64,000 bases of DNA from positions 10,663,893-10,727,892 of the forward strand of contig CM065713.1 of NCBI GenBank assembly GCA_017654935.2, given 5' to 3'. Source of the DNA: Phymorhynchus buccinoides (Eukaryota > Mollusca > Gastropoda > Neogastropoda > Raphitomidae). A model generated the notes under the pieces. The model saw nothing but the letters and a program-made list of their open reading frames with translations. It was not told the DNA's origin and made no database searches. Shown in pieces: positions 57,820 to 63,633 of the stretch (position 1 is its first letter; the number at the start of each line of letters is the position of its first letter). The translations under genes and the position numbers were made by a program.

Positions 57820-60306
57820 TGAGGGAGAGAGACAGAGAGAGAGAATAGAGAGAGAGGAGGGGGGCACATGCCAGATAGCAAAGCATGACAACAAAATATT
57901 GATTGGGTCCACAGCGGAACCCCTTAAAAACAAACCATTATAAATCCCTCCCTTAATTAATTTATAATAATACATAATAATAGTACATATTTAAGTTGCT
58001 TACCTCAATGAGCCAAAGCGCTTATCATCATTATTCATCAACAGACAACAAAACACAAGATTCAAGAGTGACACCAACCAGCACAGCGCCATATACAAAG
58101 CACTTCTCTCTCTCTCCTCACACACACACACCACACACACACACAACACACAACACACACACACACGCATACAAACACATAAACAAACACAATTAATGAG
58201 CCAACTCGTCATACCCATTGGTTAGCCACAGCAACCGAGGCCGCAGGACTGACACATACACCAATCACACATACACAAACACCCTCAACACAACGTACGC
58301 AGCAGACAGACACACAGACCTCACCTTGGATATCGACGACCATTTTTATAAACCGACACTTTATATTTTAAGTCAGATGGGTCATAGGGGTGCCTCTTCT
58401 CTCTTATGCGTTCCCAGGCCAGATGGTGATAATGGATAATGGTACGAGATGTGTCCGGTTTCTCAGTTTTCACTAGGTCTCCCCGCCTGCGTCCAAGCGA
58501 AATTCCGATTTGCGGAGGGGCTCCAATGGGAGAGAAGAAAAAAACTATTGGTAGATTTTTTGAAAAAGGCAGGGAAGGGCATTAGTCAGAAGATAGTAGA
58601 TGATAGAAAGCAACAGGGAAAAGGCAGAGCTCAAGAGAGTTTTTGGGGAATATTAGAGGAAGTTACAAGAACAGAACTTCAGAAGGTGGGGGAACTATTA
58701 TAGATAAAGAGCCCCCGGATCCCACGGGGGGATAGGTGATGCCAAAAGTCCAGATACCATCCAAGAAAGGGGCATGGCCTTGGTTTTTCACCAATCATCA
58801 TGCAAGCACACACACCAACTTCTCTTCTCTCCAATAATTTTTCTCCTTAATCAGCTCCTCCAAAATCAGAATGTGTCGTCTGTGCGCAGCGGGAGACCAG
58901 TGAAACTGAAAACAGGACACCAAGACCTTACCCCTTATAGCCATATGGCCGGAATGCAGAAGAAGAGTGCTAGAAACAAAAAGCTTTCGTCTGAAGATAC
59001 AGGGCCTGTTTTTTGGCTTATTTTGGATGTCACAGTATGTTATTGATGCAGCCAGATCTGGTGACATTGGGGGGGAGGGTTGTGTTGAGCAGGCTGTTGA
59101 ACTTGAAGGCCTGGTCTAGTGTTCCAAAACCACGAAAACCAGAAAATCCCCTTGGGTGAGTGGGGAGTTGTTTGTTTGCTCTTGTTGCCGTGCGGCATAA
59201 GACTCCAGGGATCACCCCAGTGAGTGAAGCACTTTGAACACCAAGCTACAAATGCACCAGCTAGGGATGAGAAATACGTGTGTGACAGTCTTTGATTACC
59301 TCCATGGAGCAGCCAAACTCCGACTTCGGAGGAGGGACGGGGGAGTAGAAAGGGACTTTAGAACACACCTACATCAAAATTTACGGGCGTTGGAACAACT
59401 TATTAATATAAGTATTATGTTAGTCCACAGTGATTTAAACTCCCTATAGCTCCATAAATAAAATTAAAAGCTTCACCACCTTAAAGTTACAGGGTCCCAA
59501 TCGTCCCGCAAAAACAAGAGGAGTCCCAGTGGCATGCGAATGACTTAAAAAGAATTTTCTAGTGAATCACTGGGACCCCCTGCACATTCTTTTTAGAGGG
59601 TCCTTAGAATATTAGTGCTCATAGACCCCCAAATGGGGGTCCGGGAGGCCCTGGATTAAATCCCAATCGGCCCCCACCCCCTATCAAATACAAACAAGCA
59701 ATATCATGTTTCATATTTCATTGACAAGTATTGAACTTGAAATAGTAAATTACAAAATTAATACAAGTTAGCTAAACAGAATGTAATCTTCCCACCTCCT
59801 ATCTCCTCCTCATAAAACAGACAGACGGACAGACAGACACAACAACACACCACAGACCTTTGAGCGAGAATCATTCGCGACCCAAGTATTGCACCAAGTT
59901 CAACAAGAACCACAAACACACACACACACGCAATGCAAACACATGCACATACACACAGGACAAACACACAGACCTTGAAGCGAGTCATTGTAGACCAAAT
60001 ATTGAACACCAAGTTTGACCAATGATGAAGCCCGTGCCTGAAACATCACAAACATCATCACATTGCATCATTCACCGACGATCACTCATCCACCACACAC
60101 ATACTTCCCCCCACCCCCACCCCCCTAACTAGTACAAGGGTACATCCTTGAATAAGCAAATTAGTATTAGGCCCTCTTATTGTACAAGCTGTTTGTGTGA
60201 GTGTTAAAAAAATCGTTGTTCTCAAAGTCGCATAATCTGGCCACACCAGTTCGAGGCAATTTTAAAACACCTGCAATCAGGACATCTGAAGAAGGAGCAC
60301 CATGAT
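38565..60306 (-). CDS. Atypical extended SDR (NAD-dependent epimerase/dehydratase superfamily), whole gene, at least 12 exons
   Basis: The exons listed separately join in order on the minus strand into one protein of roughly 380-400 residues, the usual size of an extended SDR. Visible landmarks are a Rossmann glycine motif (TGFIG), an acidic/basic strand after it (IRYCKVPP), HAN-IN, the ILRPA-VYGPG block, the MNTVHVRDVCRAI block, a GKICQLVSEVF helix and a C-terminal DYVRMGLFP segment. From family knowledge such proteins bind NAD(P) and act on nucleotide sugars or other small substrates. The exact substrate is unknown; the closest resemblance I recognise is to poorly characterised fungal and invertebrate epimerase-like proteins. 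No classical YxxxK can be read in the damaged exon 7. Exons 10-12 are intact and exons 1-9 mostly carry single-base frameshifts, so the locus is either mis-called in the assembly or a decaying gene. Introns are filled with SINEs, MITEs and microsatellites. The 5' end is only approximate. Confidence 0.72.
39175..39243 (-). tRNA. tRNA-like sequence (Asp-like), pseudogene or SINE head
   Basis: The minus strand begins GCCTCGATAACTCATTGGTA, with A-box-like TAACTCATTGG. It has a possible GTC anticodon in CTGTCAT and a B-box-like GGTTCCGGGTCC, and runs straight into TTTTTTTT (39174 down), a Pol III-type terminator. The acceptor stem does not pair well, so a functional tRNA is unlikely; a tRNA pseudogene or the head of a tRNA-derived SINE fits better. 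Confidence 0.5.
39660..40165. repeat. GT microsatellite with a five-fold higher-order unit
   Basis: The block GTTTGCATGCGAGTGTGGCT, TGTGTCAGCCTGCGTGCAAG occurs at about 39668, 39772, 39901, 39977 and 40071, each followed by a (GT)n run of different length. Cys/Val-rich frames over it are artefacts. Confidence 0.92.
40690..41480. repeat. G-tract minisatellite arranged as a large inverted pair
   Basis: From 40990 to 41480 units such as GGGGGGCAAATGTCCGGGGG, AAAGTACCAGGGTGCAAGTG repeat on the plus strand. From 40690 to 40865 the same motifs run in reverse (CACTTGCACCCTGGTACTTT, GCCCCCCGGACACTTGCC). The loop holds (GT)n, GA and GACAGACA tracts. Confidence 0.9.
41619..42025. mobile_element. Palindromic element with telomere-like arms, copy 2
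   Basis: It has the same arms as the copy at 2325-2705, including AATACTAACCCTAGCCCTAA and its reverse. The central spacer (TGTACTGCAGTACA, CACAGTTGTGGTTCGTTGCG) is in the opposite orientation relative to the first copy, so the two elements are inserted in opposite directions. Confidence 0.85.
42332..42800 (-). mobile_element. Mini-transposon M, copy 2
   Basis: It has the same CAGACCTGTT termini with a perfect 6-bp TGAATC duplication (42326-42331 and 42801-42806). A minus-strand frame beginning MASKRPRGESSRSNDPKSDG, KTPKKRQIHGLKNVFKG lies at the position equivalent to the coding part of copy 1. It is basic and Ser-rich, possibly an N-terminal transposase remnant, but no zinc finger is clear. 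Confidence 0.65.
42807..43480. other. No gene seen; relic shared with 590-740
   Basis: The stretch 43000-43145 (CCTGAAAGGCAGGGGTCCAG, GGACGATTCAGGGGGG, CAGACAGACAGTTAAAATGA) is the reverse of 600-735. A further piece is at 36175-36205. It is a dispersed repeat of unknown type. Confidence 0.65.
43482..43674. mobile_element. MITE E, copy 5
   Basis: ACATTGGAACCTCCCTTATA at the left and GGGAGGTTCCACTGTA at the right; the best-preserved interior in the window. It lies only about 50 bp beyond SDR exon 11. Confidence 0.85.
43727..43828 (-). CDS. SDR exon 11: ELLYNKHLHLDGSKLEQLGF ... SSLRQ
   Basis: This 102-bp exon of 34 codons has acceptor TTAACAG (43829-43835) and donor GTAGTG (43726 down). It is fully open: ELLYNKHLHLDGSKLEQLGF then HYEYPDLQASSLRQ. 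The motif D-G-S-K-(L/F)-E-x-x-G-F is the late substrate-domain element of this SDR group. Phase 0 on both sides. Two degenerate copies of its middle lie just upstream. Confidence 0.82.
43915..44075 (-). repeat. Two tandem partial copies of SDR exon 11
   Basis: Segments at about 43919-43980 and 44010-44072 repeat the exon core. On the minus strand they read HLDG-like then FKLEQLRF in the first, and KHRHLEGSKLEQLEFQY in the second, separated by the same intron motif (ACTAAATCAGAA-ACA-CAT). The acceptor is altered in both copies. Spacing is about 90-150 bp. Confidence 0.72.
44212..44432. mobile_element. TTAA-flanked MITE P
   Basis: TTAACCCCTTGACTGCCACC and CTGGCAGTCAAGGGGTTAA are perfect inverted ends. 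Interior GCATGATTTGCC and ATGATGATGTTATC carry no coding sense. It lies in the intron between SDR exons 10 and 11. Confidence 0.85.
44651..44823. mobile_element. MITE N, intact 173-bp copy
   Basis: TACTGCATTTTCGGACTATA at the left and CGCCTTATAGTCTGTAAAAT(ACGGTA) at the right. An extra right-end-like relic lies at 45317-45350. Confidence 0.75.
44832..45311. mobile_element. TTAA-flanked MITE O
   Basis: TTAACTCACTCGGCACTGG on the left and TGTCCCGAGTGAGTTAA on the right, with a second inner inverted pair (ACAACCGTTTAGGACG / CGTCCTAAACGGTTGTG). Confidence 0.82.
45373..45486 (-). CDS. SDR exon 10: VNMSSVVEDINDKHMGPWAD ... TPFIDQ
   Basis: This 114-bp exon of 38 codons lies between CTTCAG (45487-45492) and a GTAATC donor (45372 down). 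The translation is uninterrupted: VNMSSVVEDINDKHMGPWAD then ACQHDNIVNTPLTPFIDQ. It is in phase with exon 11 (next residues ELLYNKHL). The S-x-V-x-D-x-N-D-x-x-x-x-P-W pattern is shared with fungal and invertebrate epimerase-like proteins of this type. Codons favour G/C in third position, unlike the flanking repeats. Confidence 0.82.
45609..45775 (-). mobile_element. Retroelement 3' end with (TTGA)n tail, inserted in a SINE B
   Basis: Reversed (TCAA)n at 45609-45628 is followed by TGTATTTATTGTCTTCAATG and A/T-rich sequence, interrupting a SINE B between GGTCTCC and CAGCCGACAC. A (GATT)n tract near 1291 may be a relic of the same family. Confidence 0.55.
46418..46902. repeat. GA microsatellite, about 480 bp, abutting SDR exon 9
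   Basis: Interrupted (GA)n that ends within 8 bases of the exon 9 donor. The Ser/Leu-rich frames on the minus strand are artefacts that run into the exon. Confidence 0.95.
46909..46991 (-). CDS. SDR exon 9: GKICQLVSEVFNIHYDFMGSI
   Basis: Acceptor GTCTCAG (46992-46998) and donor GTACGT (46908 down). The open frame reads GKICQLVSEVFNIHYDFMG then SILF. In this SDR subgroup the helix G-K-x-x-x-L-V-S-E-I-F is followed by a hydrophobic G-S-I segment. A one-base shift seems needed before the junction with VNMSS of exon 10. Two further partial copies lie in the upstream intron. GA microsatellites abut the donor. Confidence 0.7.
47110..47587 (-). repeat. Two tandem partial copies of SDR exon 9 (acceptor side)
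   Basis: Minus-strand reading at 47175 downwards gives CACAG/GGCAAGATATGCCAG and then GKICQLVS, EVFNMDYDLM with a 4-base insertion. At 47587 downwards it gives TTCAG/GGCAAGATACGTCATTTG (GKIRHLVKYIF). Both keep the CAG acceptor. The first is close enough to be an alternative exon start; neither has an obvious donor. The spacer is GA-rich. Confidence 0.7.
49004..49135 (-). CDS. SDR exon 8: LLWTKDLRMNTVHVRDVCRAI ... VDKSNT
   Basis: Acceptor CTTTCAG (49136-49142). The frame is open for LLWTKDLRMNTVHVRDVC and RAIHFLLEHGRPKEVYT; a missing base then shifts to LVDKSNTMN. The block N-x-V-H-V-x-D-V-x-R-A is the substrate-domain helix conserved in extended SDRs, and EVY-x-x-V-D-K follows it in this subgroup. 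The donor is either GTGGAC at 49028 or GTGGAA at 49003; the VDKSNT match favours the second. A 17-base C run begins six bases into the intron. Confidence 0.75.
49500..50470 (-). repeat. Tandem partial copies of SDR exon 7 (donor side), split by a SINE insertion
   Basis: The exon 7 tail (TATwGTTACACCAAGAAAAGATGAAG/GT on the minus strand) recurs at about 49581, about 50324 and about 50443, with a fragment at about 49666, each followed by TCATCA-rich intron. Spacings of the complete neighbours are about 113-119 bp. A SINE of the B/C type and a TTAA-flanked MITE (about 49680-50235) have been inserted into the array. Confidence 0.7.
50556..50757 (-). CDS. SDR exon 7: WT ... ISSLRFCPTVILRPA-VYGPG ... 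AIYCYTNEKMK
   Basis: The donor GTAATG (50555 down) follows NEKMK, and exon 8 continues with LLWTKDLRMN. Reading with small frame corrections gives KTWT near the start, ISSLRFCPTVILRP, an A-I-V-Y-G-P-G-like block, GLTPR and MVGAIYCYTNEKMK. The RPxxVYGPG loop binds the nicotinamide/substrate side in extended SDRs. Several single-base insertions interrupt it. The acceptor is uncertain (50677 or about 50757). The segment that normally holds YxxxK is too damaged to read. Three or more partial copies of its 3' end lie downstream. Confidence 0.62.
51200..51297. mobile_element. Mini-transposon M, end fragment beside SDR exon 6
   Basis: It ends in TGAGTAAACAGGTCTG at 51297, identical in type to the ends of the M elements, 12 bp beyond the exon 6 donor. 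The other end is missing, replaced by a SINE C tail. A similar relic, GGGGTAAACAGGT, is at about 53800. Confidence 0.55.
51310..51419 (-). CDS. SDR exon 6: VYHE / IVRLSETCAQLNL ... KYLELSADRCIFGKG
   Basis: Acceptor GGCCAG (51420-51425) and donor GTACGT (51309 down). VYHE is read in one frame and IVRLSETCAQLNLSLRTMK, YLELSADRCIFGKG in the next, so one inserted base lies near 51405. In the family this is the helix L-S-x-x-C-A followed by the strand carrying the catalytic Ser/Thr (x-V-E-x-S-T-A-Q-V-Y). Here it reads LELSADRCIF, so the usual Q-V-Y is not preserved as assembled. A transposon end lies only 12 bp beyond the donor, and three tandem copies of the 5' part follow in the intron. Confidence 0.65.
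51430..51866 (-). repeat. Three tandem partial copies of SDR exon 6 (acceptor side)
   Basis: The exon 6 edge GAG(C)GCAAG...GCTGAGTCGCACGATG...CAC.TGG.CGCAT is repeated starting near 51519, 51670 and 51814, giving periods of about 140, 151 and 144 bp. Each copy keeps the 5' exon end, a degenerate acceptor and about 90 bp of upstream intron (ATTAATGATGACATTAAAGCATC-like). The array ends against a reversed SINE A copy at about 51867. Confidence 0.75.
52040..52245. other. C/A-rich tract without gene
   Basis: CCACCCCA-type repeats; then a SINE C copy (52245-52480) and a second SINE tail to 52700. The region lies in the intron between SDR exons 5 and 6. Confidence 0.5.
52734..52822 (-). CDS. SDR exon 5: SVENAFAVD / PFDFV
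   Basis: Acceptor TTCTCAG (52823 on) and donor GGTAAGTT (52733 down). Joined to exon 4 it gives IN-S-SVENAFAVDA. After one frame change it gives PFDFV, the strand preceding the catalytic half in extended SDRs. Beyond this, VxVA and the expected GETKYG-like block are disrupted and a TAG stop appears. At least two indels are needed to restore one frame; nothing in the splice signals is damaged. Confidence 0.6.
53296..54453. other. Intronic, no gene seen
   Basis: A/T-rich with no recognised repeat except an M-type relic at about 53800. The plus-strand frame at 54154-54411 lacks family features. Confidence 0.4.
55365..55610. repeat. CA-rich minisatellite
   Basis: Imperfect CACACACA with GGCGCACCACAC and AGGAGCACAC units of about 25-40 bp; frames over it are artefacts. 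Confidence 0.85.
55677..55729 (-). CDS. SDR exon 4: AVFENYRVE / FKHANRIN
   Basis: Acceptor TTTTACAG (55730-55737). The frame reads AVFENYRVE. A one-base insertion (GAGGTTC instead of GAGTTC) then separates it from FKHANRIN in the next frame. The pattern F-x-x-x-R-V-E-F-x-x-A-N-x-I-N is the strand that ends near the adenine pocket in this SDR group. The expected donor reads GATAAG rather than GTAAG, again consistent with a sequence error at the exon edge. Confidence 0.62.
56250..57010. repeat. CT microsatellite with a roughly 120-bp higher-order unit
   Basis: (TCTATCTC)n blocks alternate with (CA)n and GCACACATGAGGGACTCCAA, CACTTACCGGTA, ACCAGACATAATCTC; about four units start near 56530, 56685, 56795 and 56905. 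C-rich DNA follows to 57600. Confidence 0.85.
57607..57670 (-). CDS. SDR exon 3: second strand region, IRYCKVPPLMGRMNP
   Basis: The acceptor is a run of T followed by CAG (57671-57673) and the donor is GTGAGG (57606-57601). The open frame reads IRYCKVPPLMGRMNPFHF. In related epimerase-like SDRs the position after the glycine motif carries R-x-x-D-K-V-P-P, which selects the cofactor ribose; here the Asp appears lost by a missing codon or bases. A poly-C run directly follows the donor in the intron. Confidence 0.62.
57960..58245 (-). repeat. Repeat Q, copy 2 (reversed)
   Basis: On the minus strand it reads CAGTCCTGCGGCCTCGGTTG, CGAGTTGGCTCATTAATTG, a (GT)n(GA)n core, then GCTTTGTATATGGCGCTGTG and AAGCGCTTTGG. 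The same order as copy 1 shows that the microsatellite is an internal part of the element. Confidence 0.72.
59858..59905 (-). repeat. Tandem partial copy of SDR exon 2 (3' half plus splice donor)
   Basis: The minus strand repeats the end of exon 2: an AACTTGGTGCAATACTTGG segment, then AATGA, CTCGC-like bases and an AAG/GTCTGTG donor, as in exon 2 (AACTTGGTGTTCAATATTTG ... AAG/GTCTGTGTG). The separation of the two donors is 116 bp, with a CA/GT-rich spacer. It could serve as an alternative donor or be an inert duplication. Confidence 0.6.
59974..60037 (-). CDS. SDR exon 2: glycine-rich cofactor motif
   Basis: It is bounded by a TTTCAG acceptor (60038-60043) and a GT donor (59973-59972). Conceptual reading gives TGFI then, after a small frame correction, N-LVQYLVYND and a terminal basic residue. 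This matches the GxxGxxG turn and following helix that bind the dinucleotide in extended SDRs. There is an in-frame stop unless a base is adjusted (LVYN then D/stop), so the exon is broken as assembled. A partial tandem copy of its 3' half lies 116 bp further along the intron. Confidence 0.65.
60271..60306 (-). CDS. SDR exon 1 (candidate): start and first beta strand, VLIAG
   Basis: On the minus strand the bases before a GT donor at 60270-60269 read DVLIAG in one frame. That is the first beta strand of a Rossmann fold and would run into the TGFIG of the next exon. An in-frame start is not clear: ATG codons lie just upstream (APYMIMVLLLQ in another frame), so a one-base shift is needed. The 5' boundary is a guess. 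This is the least certain exon; a separate upstream exon could supply the true start. Confidence 0.4.
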
Positions 60307-60899
60307 CATATACGGCGCAGCCCTGGGTTCACTTTCAGGCTGGGGAATAGCTATACTATAGTCTAAAAACATGGTACAATCCGAGCGAAGCACAGGCAGA
60401 GAAAATAAAAATAGTGAGGAGGGGTGAAGAGAGACAGAGGTGGAAGAACAGAGATTCCTGAAATAGAAAAGAGAGACGAGAGAGAGATAGGAGGAGAGGA
60501 GAGAGAAGCGCTGAGAGAGGATGAGAGGAGAGAGATGAGAGAGAGAGAGAGAGAGAGAGAGAAGTCTTATCGCGAGGAGATGAGAGAGCGAGGAGAGATG
60601 GAGAGAAAGGGTGTGAGGAGACGAGAAAAAAAAGAGAACAGGAAGTGAGGAGGGGACCAGAGATGAGCGAGGAGAGAGACTTGAGAGAGAGACTGAGAGA
60701 GAGAGAGAGAGAAAGAGACGAGTAGGAAAGAGAGGAGATGAAAGAGGAGAGGAGAATGTGTGGTGTGTGTGTGTGTGTGTGTGTGTGTGGTGTATTGTAG
60801 GCTGTAGGTGCGTGTCTGGATTTATAGGGAATGGAGAGCAGAAAAAATGAGAGAAGATAAACAAAAAAAGTAAGTGAAGTGACAACAATACTAACTTAC

Positions 60900-61160
60900 T
60901 ACAGTGGAAACTACTAAGGACCTTCAAAAATTATCCAAAATGAGCTCTTATAAGGGAGGTAATTGATTTACTTTCAAGAAGAGCAATGTCTCAGAGAAAT
61001 AGGGCTTATATGGGAGGGAAGTATTATAATGGAGGTCTTTTGAAGGGGGTTACACTGTACTAAATACAACGAAGGGCAATGTTCGCAGCGAAGTAGGTCT
61101 GATATGGGAGGGAGTCTATAATGGCGAGGTCTTATACAGGGAGGTTCCACGTTACTTTTT
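60900..61160. mobile_element. MITE E, copy 6 (damaged)
   Basis: TACAGTGGAAACTACTAAGG at the left and AGGGAGGTTCCACGTTA at the right; the AAGGGCAATGT block occurs twice, so the right part is partly duplicated. Confidence 0.7.
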
Positions 61161-61389
61161 GCAATAAGTTTTTGAGTCAATGTTCTTAGACCTCTCTCTC
61201 GCTCTCGTTCTTAAAGCCGAGATAAGAACAAAAAATCATAAATAGCGAATAACTTCCTTTCTCCTTCCCATAGTTTGAAACAAAACCTAAAATAAGCCGT
61301 AAACTAAGGTTTCAGGTCATCTATGTGAAAATACAGTGAATGGTCCTCCGTATATATAACTTTTTTTTTTTTTTTTTTTTTAATTATTT

Positions 61390-62255
61390 ACAGACCCCCC
61401 CATTATAACATACGGTTAAGATCCTTCCCTTTAGACCACTTCTCTGAGACACTGCCTTCTTGTAAGTATTACAATTACCTCCCTTAGACAACTCCCTCCC
61501 ATTTAAGACTTCATTTTGAATGATTTTTGAAGACCTTCTTATTCAAATGAGCCCCCTTTCCAGACCCCCCCCCACGTGTCACATTCCTCTTCTTGCTCAG
61601 AAATTCTTCGCTTTCTCTCGCCCTCGCGGGACCCCCTTGACCACCATGCTTTTGCCACGTGACGTGGGGGGTCTTTACGGACCCCCCGTGATGCTCATCA
61701 TTCCCTCTTCTGCGGCAGATTTTTCAGATTGCTCCCGCTATAAGAGGGAAAACCCGTGCCCAAACGTGATCTTGCACGCTGACGTGGTGGCTCTGTAAGA
61801 CTATTCTCTGAGACCTTGCCTCTTTGTAAGTCTTCAACCTTACCTCTTTACCACCACTCCTCCCCTTTACGACCTCCTTTTGGATTTATTTTTGAAGACC
61901 TGTCTTATTCTTCTTCTTGCTGCAATACGCTCAGACAGTTTCCTGCAATTATGAGCACAGATGCGTCATGCTGCCGTTATGCGCGCTAACTAACAAATAG
62001 TTTAGTCCCAGCAAGTCGACTTGGCTGCGGAGGAAACGTTTTTGAAAGCTTTTCGTGCTGCAAAACAGGGCAGGAGAAGGTATGTGACGGATAGGCGAAG
62101 ATAGTAGATAACAGCAAGCAAAGGGAAAAGGCAGAGTTAAAAAAGGTGAATGATAGAGAAGTACAGCACAGAAGTCCAGAAGGTGGGGGAAACTATTTAT
62201 ACAAAAGACCCGGTATCCCACGGGGGGCCGTCTTATTTAAATGAGGTTCCACTGT
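61390..62255. mobile_element. MITE E, copy 7 region, reversed and split
   Basis: Reversed E sequence (CTTCTCTGAGACACTGCC, TAAGTATTACAATTACCTCC) occurs twice (61430-61560 and 61795-61911). A SINE C at 61920-62229 is flanked by GTCTTATT on both sides. It ends TGAGGTTCCACTGTA at about 62256. A GC-richer insert lies at 61561-61795. Confidence 0.68.
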
Positions 62256-63043
62256 ATGCTGCAAGGAAAAAGCACGTGCGATGCCCCAGGACCTGTCCGA
62301 GGACCACGTTCCTAAATTATGGTGACTGCATTAACAAACGTAGCATTCAGTGCTATCCTGATAATCCTATCCATCCACTGTAACGCAAAAAGACCTTGTC
62401 CCATCAATATCTTCTTCTTGCGTTCCGGTTATATGGCCATACAGGTGGTAAGTCAGTGTCTCTGTTACTATAATTATATGTACACTCACATACGTCATTG
62501 TATTTCTTCATCATAGTGTGTTGTTCACAGTTGTTCTTAATATCATCGATTGCGTCTTTTCATACACATGTTACATTCTCTTCCTAAATGGTCACTGGCT
62601 GATGAAAGCTTTATCAACTGACAACAAGCCAGAAATTTCGTAATTTTTAAGGGAAAAAAAGGATTGTTGTTTGTGTGTTCTTCTTCATAGTATATTGTCT
62701 ATATATAAAGTTATAAAAAGAAAAGTTGACTAATGTATAAGGAGGGTCCAGGGGGGGGGGGGGGGGAGGGGCGGAGGAAGAGGAAAAGGGGAGGGACGAG
62801 GGAAGGGGAGGAAGGAGGAGGAGGGGGACTGGGAGGAGGGGGAGGGGTACTGGGGGGGAGGGGGGAAAGGTGGGGGGGGGGGGGCAAGGAAGAGAGATCA
62901 AGAGAGAGAGAGAAGGAGAGGGGGGGAGAGAGAGGAGAGAGCGAGAGAGAGAGAGAACAGGATAGAAGAGAGAGACGAGAGAGAGAGGAGAATGCCGGAG
63001 AGAGAGGAGAGAGAGAGAGAGATAGAGAGAAGAGAGACGGAGA

Positions 63044-63076
<33 letters not shown>

Positions 63077-63290
63077 GAGAGAGACGAGAGAGATGAGAAT
63101 GATAATTTAATTCATGATAACTATCCTTTATTTTACAACTCGGTTAAAAGTATTGACATTATAGAGTAGCCATTTTTCATGCAGTTGCCGTTAGCACAAA
63201 AAAATATATCATACAAAATAAAACTAAAGTAAAATAAAAAATATGGTCTTAGATGAGAGAGTGAGAGAGAGAGAAGAGGAGAGACGGAGG

Positions 63291-63345
<55 letters not shown>

Positions 63346-63633
63346 AGAGAGGAGAGAGAGGATGGTTGAGAGAGACAGACGACGGACGCAAGACGGAGAG
63401 AGAGAGAGAGAGAGAGAGGAAGGAGGAGAGAGAAGAGAATGAGAAGGCACAGGAGAGGTAGTGGAGAAATAAATAATCTGAAGAAGTAAGATGCTGGAGG
63501 GGGGGGGGGGGGGTATGAAGTTAAAAAATATAATTAAGATCTTGCAAGAAATCTGCAAATCCCACAAAGATAATTGAGCAAACAAAATATTATGTAAGGG
63601 TTCCTGACCAACACAAGGAACAGGTTAAAATCA
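62256..63633. other. No gene seen; G-rich and GA-rich tracts
   Basis: A SINE B head is at 62405-62460, a G-rich block at 62747-62890 and GA blocks to 63100 and 63255-63470. Arg/Glu-rich frames are artefacts. The sequence breaks off at the terminal gap. Confidence 0.6.

Noticed and set aside
60277..60927. Minus-strand frame of 216 residues, Ser/Leu-rich
   Set aside because: A CT microsatellite translation; only its extreme 3' end overlaps the candidate SDR exon 1, in a different frame.
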